Shown piece by piece: positions 31,795-41,990 of a stretch of DNA of 64,000 bases (its first letter is position 1; each line of letters opens with the position of its first letter). Location of the stretch: assembly GCF_013375155.1 (NCBI RefSeq), contig NZ_JABXOF010000003.1:434001-498000 (forward strand), written 5' to 3'. Below the pieces are notes generated by a model, which saw only the letters and a program-made list of their open reading frames with translations, did no database searches and was not told the DNA's origin. The position numbers and the translations under genes were made by a program. The DNA comes from Serratia ureilytica (lineage in GTDB: Bacteria > Pseudomonadota > Gammaproteobacteria > Enterobacterales > Enterobacteriaceae).

Positions 31795-33159
31795 ATGATG
31801 CAGGAAACCGTGCTACACAAGATTGTCCGCGACAAAGCGCAATGGATCGCGGCGCGACAACAGCAACAGCCCCTGGCCGGCTTTCAGAATGACATCGTAC
31901 CGAGCGAACGCAGCTTCTACCACGCGCTGCAGGGCACCCGTACGGCTTTCATTCTCGAATGCAAGAAGGCCTCGCCTTCCAAGGGGCTGATTCGCGAGAA
32001 CTTTGATCCGGTGGAGATCGCCACGGTCTATAAAGATTTCGCCTCGGCGATCTCGGTGCTGACCGACGAGAAATACTTCCAGGGCAGCTTTGATTTCCTG
32101 CCGCTGGTGAGCAAAACCGTCAGCCAACCGGTGTTGTGCAAAGACTTTATCATCGACCCGTATCAGATTTACCTGGCGCGCTACTATCAGGCCGACGCTA
32201 TCCTGCTGATGCTGTCGGTGTTGACCGACGAACAGTACCGCCAGCTGGCGGCGGTGGCCCACAGCCTCAATATGGGCGTGCTGACCGAAGTGATCAGTGA
32301 AGAAGAGCTGCAGCGGGCGATCGCGCTGGAAGCCCGCGTGGTCGGCATCAATAACCGCGATCTGCGCGATCTGAGCATCGATCTGGACCGCACCCGGCAG
32401 TTGGCGCCGCGCGTGCCGCATGGGGTGACGGTGATCAGCGAGTCGGGCATCAACAATTACGGGCAGATCCGCGAGCTCAGCCACTACGCCAACGGTTTCC
32501 TGATCGGCAGCGCGCTGATGTCGGAACCCGATCTGCGCGCCGCCGTGCGCCGTGTGATCCTGGGCGACAATAAAGTGTGCGGCCTGACTCGCCCACAGGA
32601 CGCCGCCGCCGCGTATCAGGCCGGCGCCATCTACGGCGGATTGATTTTCGTCGGCCGCTCGCCGCGCTATGTGGATATCGTCCGCGCCCGCGAAGTCATT
32701 TCCGGCGCGCCGCTGAAGTACGTCGGCGTCTTCTGCGACGCCCAGCTTGATACCGTGGCGCTGACCGTAGAGCGCCTCGGTCTGCAGGCGGTGCAACTGC
32801 ACGGCGCGGAGGACCAGGCCTATATCAGCGCCCTGCGCGCCCGCTTGCCGGCCGATTGCCGCATCTGGAAAGCGCTGAGCGTGAAAGAACAGGTGCCGGC
32901 GCGCGATCTGCAGCATGTCGATCGCTATCTGCTGGACAACGGCGCAGGCGGCACCGGCCAACGCTTCGACTGGTCGGTATTGCAAGGCGAAGATCTGACC
33001 AACGTTATGCTGGCGGGCGGTCTGCGCGCCGACAACTGCGTCGAAGCGGCCAAGCTCGGCTGCGCCGGGCTGGACTTCAATTCCGGCGTGGAAAGCGAAC
33101 CGGGCATCAAGGATCCCGCGCGCCTGGCCTCGGTCTTCCAAACCCTGCGCGCTTACTGA
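31795..33159 (+). CDS. trpCF: Indole-3-glycerol-phosphate synthase / phosphoribosylanthranilate isomerase fusion
   Basis: 454 residues with two TIM barrels. The N-terminal TrpC part (about 1-255) has FILECKKASPSKG, SVLTDEKYFQGS and VISESGI; the C-terminal TrpF part (about 256-454) has KVCGLTRPQDA and LDFNSGVES. It catalyses the two steps before tryptophan synthase. The TrpC-TrpF fusion is the enterobacterial arrangement. It starts one base after the trpD stop. Confidence 0.97.
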   Translation: MMQETVLHKIVRDKAQWIAARQQQQPLAGFQNDIVPSERSFYHALQGTRTAFILECKKASPSKGLIRENFDPVEIATVYKDFASAISVLTDEKYFQGSFDFLPLVSKTVSQPVLCKDFIIDPYQIYLARYYQADAILLMLSVLTDEQYRQLAAVAHSLNMGVLTEVISEEELQRAIALEARVVGINNRDLRDLSIDLDRTRQLAPRVPHGVTVISESGINNYGQIRELSHYANGFLIGSALMSEPDLRAAVRRVILGDNKVCGLTRPQDAAAAYQAGAIYGGLIFVGRSPRYVDIVRAREVISGAPLKYVGVFCDAQLDTVALTVERLGLQAVQLHGAEDQAYISALRARLPADCRIWKALSVKEQVPARDLQHVDRYLLDNGAGGTGQRFDWSVLQGEDLTNVMLAGGLRADNCVEAAKLGCAGLDFNSGVESEPGIKDPARLASVFQTLRAY

Positions 33160-33200
33160 ATACGGCTCTACATTAATAACGGATAATGACGGGAACTCTC

Positions 33201-34391
33201 ATGACGCTGCTTAACCCCTACTTCGGCGAATTTGGTGGTCAATACGTGCCGCAAATTCTGATGCCGGCCCTGAAACAACTCGAAGAAGCCTTTGTCAGCG
33301 CTCAGCGCGATCCGGCGTTTCAGGCGGAATTCATCGATCTGTTGAAGAACTACGCGGGCCGCCCTACGGCGCTGACGCTGTGCAAAAATCTCACCGCCGG
33401 CAGCAACACCAAGCTCTATCTGAAGCGGGAAGATCTGCTGCACGGCGGCGCGCACAAGACCAACCAGGTGCTGGGCCAGGCCCTGCTGGCCAAGCGCATG
33501 GGCAAAACCGAGATCATCGCGGAAACCGGCGCCGGCCAACACGGCGTCGCTTCGGCGCTGGCCTGCGCGCTGCTCGGCCTGAAATGCCGTATCTATATGG
33601 GCGCCAAAGACGTTGAGCGCCAGTCGCCGAACGTGTTCCGCATGCGGCTGATGGGCGCGGAAGTGATCCCGGTGCACAGCGGCTCCGCCACCCTGAAAGA
33701 CGCCTGCAACGAAGCGTTGCGCGACTGGTCCGGCAGCTATGAAACCGCGCACTATATGCTCGGCACCGCGGCCGGCCCGCACCCGTACCCCACCATCGTG
33801 CGTGAATTCCAGCGCATGATTGGCGAAGAGACCAAAGCGCAGGTGCTGGAGCGCGAAGGCCGCCTGCCGGATGCGGTCATCGCCTGCGTCGGCGGCGGCT
33901 CCAACGCCATCGGCATGTTCGCCGATTTTATCGATGACGCCGACGTTGGGCTGATCGGCGTGGAACCCGCCGGTCTGGGCATCGAAACCGGTCAACACGG
34001 CGCGCCGCTCAAGCATGGCCATGTCGGCATCTATTTCGGCATGAAGGCGCCGATGATGCAGACCGCCGAAGGCCAGATTGAAGAATCCTATTCAATCTCC
34101 GCCGGGCTGGACTTCCCGTCCGTCGGGCCGCAGCACGCCTACCTGAACAGCACCGGTCGCGCCGAATACGTGTCGATCACCGACGACGAAGCGCTGGAGG
34201 CGTTCAAAGCGCTGTCGCGCCATGAAGGCATCATCCCGGCGCTGGAATCCTCACACGCCCTGGCGCACGCGCTGAAAATGATCCGTGAAACGCCGCAAAA
34301 AGAGCAAATCCTGGTGGTCAACCTGTCCGGCCGCGGCGACAAAGACATATTTACCGTTCACGACATTTTGAAAGCACGGGGAGAAATCTGA
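33201..34391 (+). CDS. trpB: Tryptophan synthase beta subunit
   Basis: 396 residues. It is a PLP enzyme that joins indole and serine. The PLP lysine is in [11 protein letters not shown], the phosphate-binding loop is [10 protein letters not shown], and the carboxylate-binding AETGAGQHG is present. The ATG at 33201 has GGGA seven bases upstream; an ATG at 33186 would add five residues. It overlaps trpA at TGATG. Confidence 0.98.
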   Translation: MTLLNPYFGEFGGQYVPQILMPALKQLEEAFVSAQRDPAFQAEFIDLLKNYAGRPTALTLCKNLTAGSNTKLYLKREDLLHGGAHKTNQVLGQALLAKRMGKTEIIAETGAGQHGVASALACALLGLKCRIYMGAKDVERQSPNVFRMRLMGAEVIPVHSGSATLKDACNEALRDWSGSYETAHYMLGTAAGPHPYPTIVREFQRMIGEETKAQVLEREGRLPDAVIACVGGGSNAIGMFADFIDDADVGLIGVEPAGLGIETGQHGAPLKHGHVGIYFGMKAPMMQTAEGQIEESYSISAGLDFPSVGPQHAYLNSTGRAEYVSITDDEALEAFKALSRHEGIIPALESSHALAHALKMIRETPQKEQILVVNLSGRGDKDIFTVHDILKARGEI

Positions 34392-35197
34392 TGGAACGTT
34401 ATCAGCAACTGTTCACGCGTCTGGAAAGCAGCAAGGAAGGCGCCTTCGTCCCGTTCGTGACGCTGGGCGATCCTAATCCGGCGCTGTCGCTGCAGATTAT
34501 CGACACCCTGATCGAAGCCGGCGCGGACGCGCTGGAGCTGGGTATCCCCTTCTCCGACCCGTTGGCGGATGGCCCAACCATCCAGAGCGCGACGCTGCGT
34601 GCCTTCGCCGCCGGCGTTACGCCGACCCAGTGTTTCGAGCTGCTGGCGGCCATTCGTCAGAAGCACCCGACCATTCCCATCGGCCTGCTGATGTACGCCA
34701 ATTTGGTGTTCCATAAAGGCATCGATGCTTTTTACCAACGCTGTGCGGAAGTGGGCGTGGATTCGGTGTTGGTCGCCGACGTGCCGTTTGAAGAATCGGC
34801 GCCGTTCCGCGCCGCGGCCGTGCGCCACGGTATCGCGCCCATCTTCATTTGCCCGCCGAACGCCGATGACGATCTGCTGCGTGAAATCGCGTCGCACGGT
34901 CGCGGCTACACCTACCTGCTGTCGCGTTCCGGCGTCACCGGCACCGAAAGCCGGGCGCAGTTGCCGCTGCATCACCTGGTGAACAAGCTGCGCGAGTATC
35001 ACGCCGCGCCGCCGCTGCAGGGCTTCGGCATCTCCGAGCCCGAGCAGGTGAAGGCTGCGCTGCAGGCCGGCGCCGCCGGCGCCATCTCCGGATCGGCAAT
35101 CGTCAAAATCATCGAACGGCACCATGCCAACCCGGCGGAAATGCTGACCAAGCTGGCGGCCTTCGTCAGCGCGATGAAGCACGCGACCCGCGCGTGA
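34391..35197 (+). CDS. trpA: Tryptophan synthase alpha subunit
   Basis: 268 residues, a TIM barrel that releases indole from indole-3-glycerol phosphate. Catalytic Glu and Asp are expected in FVTLGDP and [13 protein letters not shown] contexts; the LSRSGVTG phosphate loop is visible. The start codon overlaps the trpB stop, the usual coupling of the alpha2beta2 complex genes. Last gene of the operon. Confidence 0.97.
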   Translation: MERYQQLFTRLESSKEGAFVPFVTLGDPNPALSLQIIDTLIEAGADALELGIPFSDPLADGPTIQSATLRAFAAGVTPTQCFELLAAIRQKHPTIPIGLLMYANLVFHKGIDAFYQRCAEVGVDSVLVADVPFEESAPFRAAAVRHGIAPIFICPPNADDDLLREIASHGRGYTYLLSRSGVTGTESRAQLPLHHLVNKLREYHAAPPLQGFGISEPEQVKAALQAGAAGAISGSAIVKIIERHHANPAEMLTKLAAFVSAMKHATRA

Positions 35198-35205
35198 TCC
35201 CCTTC

Positions 35206-35230
35206 GGCGAGCGCCTTGCCGGCGCTCGCC
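35206..35230 (+). terminator. trp operon distal hairpin
   Basis: GGCGAGCGCC and GGCGCTCGCC form a perfect 10-bp stem with a five-base loop. The following TTAACAGCTTGTTT is only loosely T-rich, so it may be a Rho-assisted end, as in the E. coli trp operon. Confidence 0.6.
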
Positions 35231-35253
35231 TTAACAGCTTGTTTCCCCTCAAA

Positions 35254-35291
35254 GTTTGTTCTATTTATTTACAGCAAAAATTTGAACAAAC
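35254..35291. repeat. Inverted repeat upstream of the BON lipoprotein gene
   Basis: GTTTGTTC and GAACAAAC are separated by 22 AT-rich bases, about 125 bases before the lipoprotein start. Possible regulator-binding site; no factor is assigned. Confidence 0.35.
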
Positions 35292-35415
35292 CCGCGTCTT
35301 GTCTCACAATAAACATTGTTCGCTATGCATTTCTTCGTTTGATTTGGGGAATGCGCTCGCTGCGGCGAAAAAACCGCATCGAATTTCAACCATAACATTG
35401 CATGGAGAGTAATTT

Positions 35416-35730
35416 ATGAAGCTGTTTAAAACCCTTTCGGCCTTGTGCATGGCAGCCGTTGTGGCGGTCGCGGTGAGCGCTTGCGCACCGACGGCGAAAT
35501 CAGAGGGAACAGGCGGTTATATCGATGACACCGTGGTCACCACCAAAGTGAAATCGGCGCTGCTGGCGGATAAAAACATCAAGTCGCGCGAAATCAGCGT
35601 GGAAACCTTTAAAGGACGCGTGCAGTTGAGCGGCTTCGTGACGTCAAGCGATGACGCCAACCGTGCGGTGCAGGTCACACGCGGCGTGGCCGGCGTGAAA
35701 TCTGTTGAGAACGTCATGCAGGTTAAATAA
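35416..35730 (+). CDS. BON-domain lipoprotein
   Basis: 104 residues. The lipoprotein signal has lipobox VSAC (Cys23). One BON domain (about 38-104) follows, with the pattern DTVVTTKVKSALLAD then VQLSGFVTSSDDANRAVQVT and SVENVMQV. It resembles OsmY/DolP-type envelope proteins but has only one BON domain and a lipid anchor. GGAGAGT lies before the ATG. In E. coli, trpA is followed by yciGFE; here this gene occupies that position. It is monocistronic and ends in a terminator. Confidence 0.85.
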   Translation: MKLFKTLSALCMAAVVAVAVSACAPTAKSEGTGGYIDDTVVTTKVKSALLADKNIKSREISVETFKGRVQLSGFVTSSDDANRAVQVTRGVAGVKSVENVMQVK

Positions 35731-35737
35731 TACCGAC

Positions 35738-35764
35738 ACAGGGAGGCGCAATGCCTCCCTGTTT
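35738..35764. terminator. Terminator between the BON lipoprotein gene and ompW
   Basis: ACAGGGAGGC and GCCTCCCTGT form a 10-bp stem with a GCAAT loop, followed by TTT; ompW converges from the other side. Confidence 0.8.
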
Positions 35765-35774
35765 GCGGCCTTCA

Positions 35775-36407
35775 TCAGAAGCGATAACCCGCCCCAAACA
35801 TAAACACCCACGGATCCAATCGCGTATCGAAGCTGTGGTGCCCACCGTTCGCGTCGTTGAAACGCGTTTTGGTTTCGATGTTCATCCACCACACCGACAT
35901 GTTCAGCATCCAGTGCTCATCCAGGTTGTAATCCAGACCGGCCTGTGCCGCCACGCCCCAGGAGTCTTTCAGATCGAGGTTGCTCAACCCGGCGCTTTTG
36001 CCGTAGTCGTTGAACTTCTCGTCGAAGAAAGTGGTGTAGTTAACGCCGACGCCCAGATAAGGACGCAGTTTGTCCTGCTTGTCGCCGAAGTAGTATTGCG
36101 CCATCAGCGTAGGCGGCAGTTGATGAACGGTCGCCAGATCGGTGCCGCCCAAGGTAACCTTGTGGCGGAACGGTGTCGCGGCCAACAACTCAACGCCGAT
36201 GTTGTCCGTCACCATATAACCGAAGGTCAAACCGAGCTGGGTATTGTTTTTCGCATCCAGCGATCCCAAACCCAATACGTTGTCCGAGCCCGCATTTGGA
36301 CGCACCGTCGCGGTGCCCGCACGGAACAGGAAATCACCGGCCTGATGCGCACTTGCCAACATAGGCGCCATCATCGTCGCCAATACCACCAGAGTTGTCT
36401 TTTTCAT
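35775..36407 (-). CDS. ompW: Outer-membrane protein OmpW
   Basis: 210 residues from the ATG at 36407 (an in-frame ATG at 36419 adds four). Signal peptide about 1-20 (ending LASA) and an eight-stranded barrel with final phenylalanine (GAGYRF). The family stretches GDFLFRAG, LPPTLMAQYYF and YLGVGVNYT are seen. It is a small channel for hydrophobic compounds, known in E. coli to respond to oxygen through FNR. An FNR box lies upstream here. Confidence 0.95.
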   Translation of the reverse strand: MKKTTLVVLATMMAPMLASAHQAGDFLFRAGTATVRPNAGSDNVLGLGSLDAKNNTQLGLTFGYMVTDNIGVELLAATPFRHKVTLGGTDLATVHQLPPTLMAQYYFGDKQDKLRPYLGVGVNYTTFFDEKFNDYGKSAGLSNLDLKDSWGVAAQAGLDYNLDEHWMLNMSVWWMNIETKTRFNDANGGHHSFDTRLDPWVFMFGAGYRF

Positions 36408-36466
36408 TATCCATTCCATTTGTGTGGTTAATCTCTCGAGGGGGAATATACCTACTTTCGGGTATT

Positions 36467-36487
36467 TGTGATCCCATCGAGATCACA
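36467..36487. promoter_or_regulatory. Palindrome TGTGATC-N7-GATCACA upstream of ompW
   Basis: Perfect 7-base arms, 60-80 bases before the ompW start. The half-sites look like CRP/FNR half-sites, but the spacing between TGTGA and TCACA is 11, not the 6 of a CRP site, so another dimeric regulator is possible. Confidence 0.4.
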
Positions 36488-36553
36488 TCTTATGTGTAAA
36501 ATTTTAAAATCCCACCAAAAACAAGGTTACCTAACCGCTTAATAAATCAAGGA

Positions 36554-36567
36554 TTGATCTGCATCAA
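36554..36567. promoter_or_regulatory. FNR box between ompW and the ykgJ-like gene
   Basis: TTGAT-CTGC-ATCAA is a perfect FNR consensus. It lies about 150 bases before ompW (minus) and 127 bases before the Cys-cluster gene (plus). E. coli ompW is FNR-activated, so ompW is the likelier target. Confidence 0.65.
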
Positions 36568-36693
36568 AAAAACGATTTTGTTGCAAATTATCTACATGTT
36601 CAAATTTCAGTTGCGGAAAAAAATACGGCTGAGGTAATTTCATCTTCCGTGTTGGTTTTGGTTGGTGCCGTGAGGAGTCGGCGGGCAATCAAG

Positions 36694-37134
36694 ATGAGCG
36701 AAATCCTTAATCCCTGTGTCAGCTGCGGCGCATGCTGCGGTTATTTTCGAGTGTCATTCTATTGGGCCGAAGCCGAAGACGGCGGCGGCACCGTTCCCCT
36801 TTCCCTGACGGAGCCTCTGACCCCGTTCCTGCGCTGCATGCAGGGGACCAACAGCAAGTCTCCGCGCTGCACCGCGCTGGACGGCGAGATTGGCAAAGCC
36901 GTGTCGTGCTCGATTTATCTTAATCGGCCAAGCCCGTGCAGAGAGTTCGATCAGTCCGGTGAAAACGGCCTGCGCAACGAAGCCTGCGATCGCGCTCGCG
37001 AACGCTACGGCCTGCCCCCCTTGCCGGTGCCCTTGCCGCTGTCGTTGCCTGAGACGACGATCGTTGAAGAAATAGACGTAGTGCAATTCGCGGGGTGCCA
37101 CAGCGGCGTGGAACAGGGTACAATCACCCACTGA
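36694..37134 (+). CDS. YkgJ-family cysteine cluster protein
   Basis: 146 residues from the ATG at 36694. The N-terminal CVSCGACC (Cys8, 11, 14, 15) with later cysteines in LRCMQG, RCTAL, SCSIY and PCREF forms the CxxCxxCC metal- or cluster-binding domain of the YkgJ/UPF0153 family. The bound metal (zinc or Fe-S) and function are unknown. The ribosome binding site is weak; an upstream GAGGAG near 36672 would fit no in-frame ATG closely. It lies just before yciC in the same direction. Confidence 0.8.
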   Translation: MSEILNPCVSCGACCGYFRVSFYWAEAEDGGGTVPLSLTEPLTPFLRCMQGTNSKSPRCTALDGEIGKAVSCSIYLNRPSPCREFDQSGENGLRNEACDRARERYGLPPLPVPLPLSLPETTIVEEIDVVQFAGCHSGVEQGTITH

Positions 37135-37168
37135 TTTATCTCTGTTTTCTCGACGCCAAGGAGTCTGC

Positions 37169-37921
37169 ATGCCTATCACGGCCAACGCTTTGTACCGTGA
37201 CAGTTTTAACTTTTTACGCAATCAACTGGCCAGCATCCTGATGCTGGCGCTGTTGACGGCGTTTATCTCGGTGCTGCTGAACCAAGCTTTCAGCCCCGAT
37301 GCCGAACAGTTGGCGACGCTGGCCGCCTCCACCAGCGATTTTGCGTCGTCGACCGGCATGGGCATTCAGGACGTGATCCAGCAGATGACGCCGGAACAGC
37401 AGATGGTGTTGTTGAAAGTGTCGGCCGCCGCCACGTTCTCCGCGCTGGTCGGCAACGTGCTGCTGGTCGGTGGGATGCTGACGTTGATCCGTCTGGTGTC
37501 TCAGGGGCAACGCACCAGCGCCCTGCGCGCGCTCGGCGCCTCGGCGCCCGATCTGCCGCGCCTGCTGCTGCTGCTGTTTATCTGCACCTTGCTGATCCAG
37601 CTCGGCCTGACGCTGTTCGTGGTGCCGGGCGTGATCATGGCTATCGCCTTCGCGTTGGCGCCAGTGATCGCCTCCGTCGACAAGAAAGGCGTCTTCGCTT
37701 CGCTCAAGCTGAGCAGCAAATTGGCCTTCGCCAATGCGCGCGTGATTGTGCCGGCGATGATGCTGTGGTTGGCGGCCAAGCTGCTGGTGCTGTTTTTAGT
37801 GAGCCATCTGTCAGTGCTGACGCCGAACGTGGCCAGCGTCGTGCTGACCGCGTTAAGCAACCTGGTCTCCGCCCTGCTGCTGATCTATCTGTTCCGTTTG
37901 TATATGCTGCTGCGCGGCTGA
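37169..37921 (+). CDS. yciC: YciC family (UPF0259) inner-membrane protein
   Basis: 250 residues, about six hydrophobic helices (near 20-40, 85-110, 130-165, 188-210, 215-245). E. coli YciC has no firm function. AAGGAG precedes the ATG. Gene order yciA-yciB-yciC-ompW is conserved, but a SulP transporter gene now separates yciC from yciB. Confidence 0.9.
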   Translation: MPITANALYRDSFNFLRNQLASILMLALLTAFISVLLNQAFSPDAEQLATLAASTSDFASSTGMGIQDVIQQMTPEQQMVLLKVSAAATFSALVGNVLLVGGMLTLIRLVSQGQRTSALRALGASAPDLPRLLLLLFICTLLIQLGLTLFVVPGVIMAIAFALAPVIASVDKKGVFASLKLSSKLAFANARVIVPAMMLWLAAKLLVLFLVSHLSVLTPNVASVVLTALSNLVSALLLIYLFRLYMLLRG

Positions 37922-37941
37922 CGCCGGCGCAACAAATGCCC

Positions 37942-37965
37942 AGGGGCACGCTTCGGCGCGCCCCT
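37942..37965. terminator. Terminator between yciC and the SulP gene
   Basis: AGGGGC-A-CGC and GCG-C-GCCCCT pair around a TTCG tetraloop with one internal mismatch and are followed by TTTTT. Confidence 0.75.
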
Positions 37966-37971
37966 TTTTGT

Positions 37972-39675
37972 TTACCCCACCGCGGCGGCTTCCGCCTGTT
38001 CCTTACTCTGAATCAGCTTCAGCGCCAGATAGAGATCCGGCACCAAAATCAGCTCCTTGTCCCGCCCCAACCGATTGATGCGGAACCAGCGCGTCAGTTC
38101 AGTGCGGCGCCCGGCCAGCACCAGTTTGACGTTACGCTGCAACAGATCGCGTTTCAGTTCGTCGATGGCCGCCAGCACGCTGATATCGGCATGGGTAAAG
38201 CTGGCCACCGCGTCCACCACCACCCAGCGCGGCTGGAATGGCGTACTGTCGACCAAATTGAGAATGCGGCGTTTGAAGTAGGCCACGTTGAAGTAGGTCA
38301 GCGGCGAATTGAAGCGATACATCATGACGCCGGGCACCGCCTTCACCCCATTGTTGTTGCCCATGGAATGGATCATGCCTTCATCGTTAACGCCCAGCAG
38401 CTGTTCCGTCGGCCGAAAGACGGTGTGCAGAAACTGCATCAGCCCCAGCAACACCGCCAGCCCGATGCCGCTGATCACCCCGACCAACAAGACGCTGAGG
38501 AAGGTAAATATCGCCAGGCGAAAAGCCTGCGCGTTGCGGCGGCGCAAGATCCAGATGCCGCGAAAATCCAGCAGCGACCAGGCCGCATACATCAGCACCA
38601 CGCCCAATCCCGCCACCGGAATAAACTGCAGCGGCGCCATCAGGAACAGCAAGACGAAAGCGATCACCGCGGCGGCGATGATCGACACGAGCTGGCTCTT
38701 GCCGCCGTTGGCGTCATTCACCGCGGTGCGCGAATCCGCCCCGCTGATGGCGAAGCCTTGCGACAATGCGGAGACGATATTCACCATCCCCAGCGCGCGA
38801 AACTCAGCGTCAGCGTTGACCTCATAGCCGTTTTTGGCCGCGAAACTGCGGGCGGTCAGCATCATGCTGACAAAGCTCACGACCGCCAGGTTGAGCGCCG
38901 GGATCACCATGTCGCGCAGCAGCCCGGGCTGAAAGTCCGGCCACTGGACGATCGGCAACACGCCGCTGAAACCGCCCACCGTCACCACGCCATACTGCTG
39001 CAATCCGCCCGCCCAGGTGACGAACGCCGCCACCACGATGGCGAACAGCGGCGCCGGCCAGTTAGGCCGCCATTTTTTAAATCCGAGCAGCGTCACCAGC
39101 GTCAACAAGGACACCGCCATCGTCAGCCAGTCGCTGTGCAACAGGTTGGCCGGCAGCGCGTAGATGCGCTCGATCAGCTGCGCCGGGCGCACCGTGAACC
39201 CCAACACCTTGCCGATCTGATCGACGATGATGGTCAGCGCCACGCCGTTCAGCAGCCCGCTGAGGATCGGCCGCGACAGCAGATCCGCCAGCGCCCCCAG
39301 CTTGAACCGGCTGGCCAACAGGCACCAGCCGCCCATCATCGCGGTCATCATGATGGTCAACTGCCAATGGCGTTCCATATTGCCCGCCGCCAGCGGCGTC
39401 ACCACCGCGGCGATCACCGCACAGGTGGCGGCATCGGGCCCGACGATCAGCTGGCGTGACGAACCGAACAGCGCATAGGCCACCATCGGCAAGATACAGG
39501 AATAAAGCCCCACCACCGGGCTAACCCCGGCCAGTTCGGCATAGGCGATGGCCACCGGCAAGGCGACGGCGGCGACGGAAAGACCGGCGCGCATATCCGG
39601 TTTGAGCCAACTGCGTTGATAGCCCAATAAATGCGTCAAACCAGGCGTCAGGGCCTGGAGAGATTTCCACTGCAT
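37972..39675 (-). CDS. SulP-family anion transporter (SLC26-like)
   Basis: 567 residues. About 12 membrane segments cover 1-430, with the SulP N-terminal signature (DMRAGLSVAAVALPVAIAYA, then VVGLYSCILPMVAYALFGSS). A C-terminal cytoplasmic STAS domain (about 435-560) contains PRWVVVDAVASFTHADIS. SulP proteins carry sulfate, bicarbonate, C4-dicarboxylates or other anions; the substrate here is not evident. No carbonic anhydrase is adjacent. It is inserted between yciB and yciC compared with E. coli. Confidence 0.88.
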   Translation of the reverse strand: MQWKSLQALTPGLTHLLGYQRSWLKPDMRAGLSVAAVALPVAIAYAELAGVSPVVGLYSCILPMVAYALFGSSRQLIVGPDAATCAVIAAVVTPLAAGNMERHWQLTIMMTAMMGGWCLLASRFKLGALADLLSRPILSGLLNGVALTIIVDQIGKVLGFTVRPAQLIERIYALPANLLHSDWLTMAVSLLTLVTLLGFKKWRPNWPAPLFAIVVAAFVTWAGGLQQYGVVTVGGFSGVLPIVQWPDFQPGLLRDMVIPALNLAVVSFVSMMLTARSFAAKNGYEVNADAEFRALGMVNIVSALSQGFAISGADSRTAVNDANGGKSQLVSIIAAAVIAFVLLFLMAPLQFIPVAGLGVVLMYAAWSLLDFRGIWILRRRNAQAFRLAIFTFLSVLLVGVISGIGLAVLLGLMQFLHTVFRPTEQLLGVNDEGMIHSMGNNNGVKAVPGVMMYRFNSPLTYFNVAYFKRRILNLVDSTPFQPRWVVVDAVASFTHADISVLAAIDELKRDLLQRNVKLVLAGRRTELTRWFRINRLGRDKELILVPDLYLALKLIQSKEQAEAAAVG

Positions 39676-39896
39676 GCTGTTTTCCGCGGTAAATTATCTG
39701 GTTATTATGGCACTTACTATGCGATCTGCGGCCAGCGCTGGCAATGCGCCCGTACTTTCTTGCGTAAGTTTATGCAAATTCCTGCTTTCGCGGCAGAAAT
39801 CCGCCGGCCAAACGCCGATAATCGGCAGCGCCCGGCGGTACACAGAACTCGCCGAATCCGGTATAGTCGGCCGATGAACAGATGATGGATTGATTT

Positions 39897-40436
39897 ATGA
39901 AGCAGTTTCTTGATTTCCTCCCGTTAATTGTCTTTTTCGCTTTTTACAAGCTGTACGACATTTACGTCGCTTCCGGCGCATTGATCGTCGCCACCGCGCT
40001 GGCGCTGGTGTTCACCTGGGTGAAATACCGCAAGGTCGAGAAGATGACGCTGATCACCTTCCTGATGGTGCTGGTGTTCGGCACCCTGACGCTGGTGTTC
40101 CACAACGATTTATTCATCAAGTGGAAAGTGACGGTGATTTACGCGCTGTTCGCGCTGGCGCTGCTGATCAGCCAGTGGGTGCTCAAAAAGCCGCTGGTTC
40201 AGCGCATGCTGGGCAAAGAGCTGACGCTGCCGGACAAAGTGTGGAGCAATCTCAACCTGGCCTGGGCGCTCTTCTTCCTGGCCTGCGGCCTGGCGAACAT
40301 CTATGTCGCCTTCTGGCTGCCGCAAAGCGTCTGGGTCAATTTCAAAGTCTTTGGCCTGACGGTGCTGACGCTGGTATTCACCCTGCTCAGCGGCATCTAT
40401 ATTTACCGGCACATGCCGGCAGAACAGAAAAAATAG
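39897..40436 (+). CDS. yciB: Inner-membrane septation protein YciB (IspZ)
   Basis: 179 residues, E. coli length. Five hydrophobic segments (about 8-25, 28-43, 50-70, 78-95, 120-170). The family N-terminus [14 protein letters not shown] is present. It is a membrane protein linked to cell-envelope synthesis and division and to envelope integrity together with DcrB in E. coli. It is followed 76 bases later by yciA in the same direction. Confidence 0.95.
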   Translation: MKQFLDFLPLIVFFAFYKLYDIYVASGALIVATALALVFTWVKYRKVEKMTLITFLMVLVFGTLTLVFHNDLFIKWKVTVIYALFALALLISQWVLKKPLVQRMLGKELTLPDKVWSNLNLAWALFFLACGLANIYVAFWLPQSVWVNFKVFGLTVLTLVFTLLSGIYIYRHMPAEQKK

Positions 40437-40512
40437 TTACAAATTTGTTAATGCCTGCGGCGCTTGCCGCGGGCAGTATGATGTGATTCCCTCCTTTTAA
40501 AAGCAGACTGCT

Positions 40513-40941
40513 ATGACACAACAACGACCTTTACCCAGCGGCGAGCTGGTGCTGCGCACGCTGGCGATGCCGGCCGATACCAATGCCAACGGCGATATTT
40601 TCGGCGGCTGGCTGATGTCGCAAATGGACATCGGCGGCGCCATCCAGGCAAAAGAGATCGCCGAGGGGCGCGTAGTGACGGTACGCGTAGACGGCATGAC
40701 CTTCCTGAAACCGGTGGCGGTAGGCGACGTGGTTTGCTGCTATGCGCACTGCATCCGCACCGGGCGCAGCTCGATCACCATCAATATCGAAGTGTGGGTA
40801 AAGAAAGTCTCCTCCGCCCCAATCGGCCAACGCTACCGGGCGACCGAAGCGGTGTTCACCTACGTGGCGGTCGATGCGGAAGGCAACTCGCGCGCGCTGC
40901 CTGAGGGTAAAATGAATTTCCGCGTCGGCTTCGAAGAGTAA
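40513..40941 (+). CDS. yciA: Acyl-CoA thioester hydrolase YciA
   Basis: 142 residues, a hot-dog fold thioesterase. The catalytic Asp is in DTNANGDIFGGWLM, and the CoA-binding segment VTVRVDGMTFLKPVAVGD is seen. It hydrolyses a broad range of acyl-CoAs. Conserved yciB-yciA order; convergent with tonB. Confidence 0.95.
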   Translation: MTQQRPLPSGELVLRTLAMPADTNANGDIFGGWLMSQMDIGGAIQAKEIAEGRVVTVRVDGMTFLKPVAVGDVVCCYAHCIRTGRSSITINIEVWVKKVSSAPIGQRYRATEAVFTYVAVDAEGNSRALPEGKMNFRVGFEE

Positions 40942-40964
40942 GCCTGCGGCTGCGCCGCAAATGC

Positions 40965-40992
40965 AAAAAGGGTCGCCGAGGCGACCCTTTTT
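40965..40992. terminator. Bidirectional terminator between yciA and tonB
   Basis: AAAAAGGGTCGCC and GGCGACCCTTTTT form a 13-bp stem with a two-base loop and T runs on both sides. Confidence 0.92.
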
Positions 40993-41011
40993 TTCTTGGC
41001 GCAAACCGAAA

Positions 41012-41785
<774 letters not shown>

Positions 41786-41791
41786 TTAAAT

Positions 41792-41810
41792 GCAAATAGC
41801 AATCATATTC
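41792..41810 (-). promoter_or_regulatory. Possible Fur box upstream of tonB
   Basis: This 19-base AT-rich stretch matches the classic Fur consensus at about 12 of 19 positions by eye. tonB is Fur-regulated in relatives, so the location 36-55 bases before the start is sensible, but the match is weak. Confidence 0.35.
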
Positions 41811-41950
41811 AATAACGAAAGGCAAACTATCGCTTTAATCGTCAGTCTCCGCGGCGAAAACCAGCAAACTCATAAGGATATTAACCTGAACGTTGCTTTT
41901 TTACCGCCGAATCAACACGCTTCGTTAACGTTCAGACGGCGCTAAAAAAT

Positions 41951-41971
41951 AAAAAACCCGCCGTAGCGGGT
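41951..41971 (-). terminator. queH terminator
   Basis: On the minus strand ACCCGC and GCGGGT (loop TACG) are followed by T6. Confidence 0.8.
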
Positions 41972-41990
41972 GGATTGCGGTAATTAAGCG

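Noticed and set aside
37765-39459. 564-codon plus-strand open frame
   Set aside because: Antisense to the SulP transporter and running out of yciC in another frame; sequence is a Gln/His/Arg-rich shadow.
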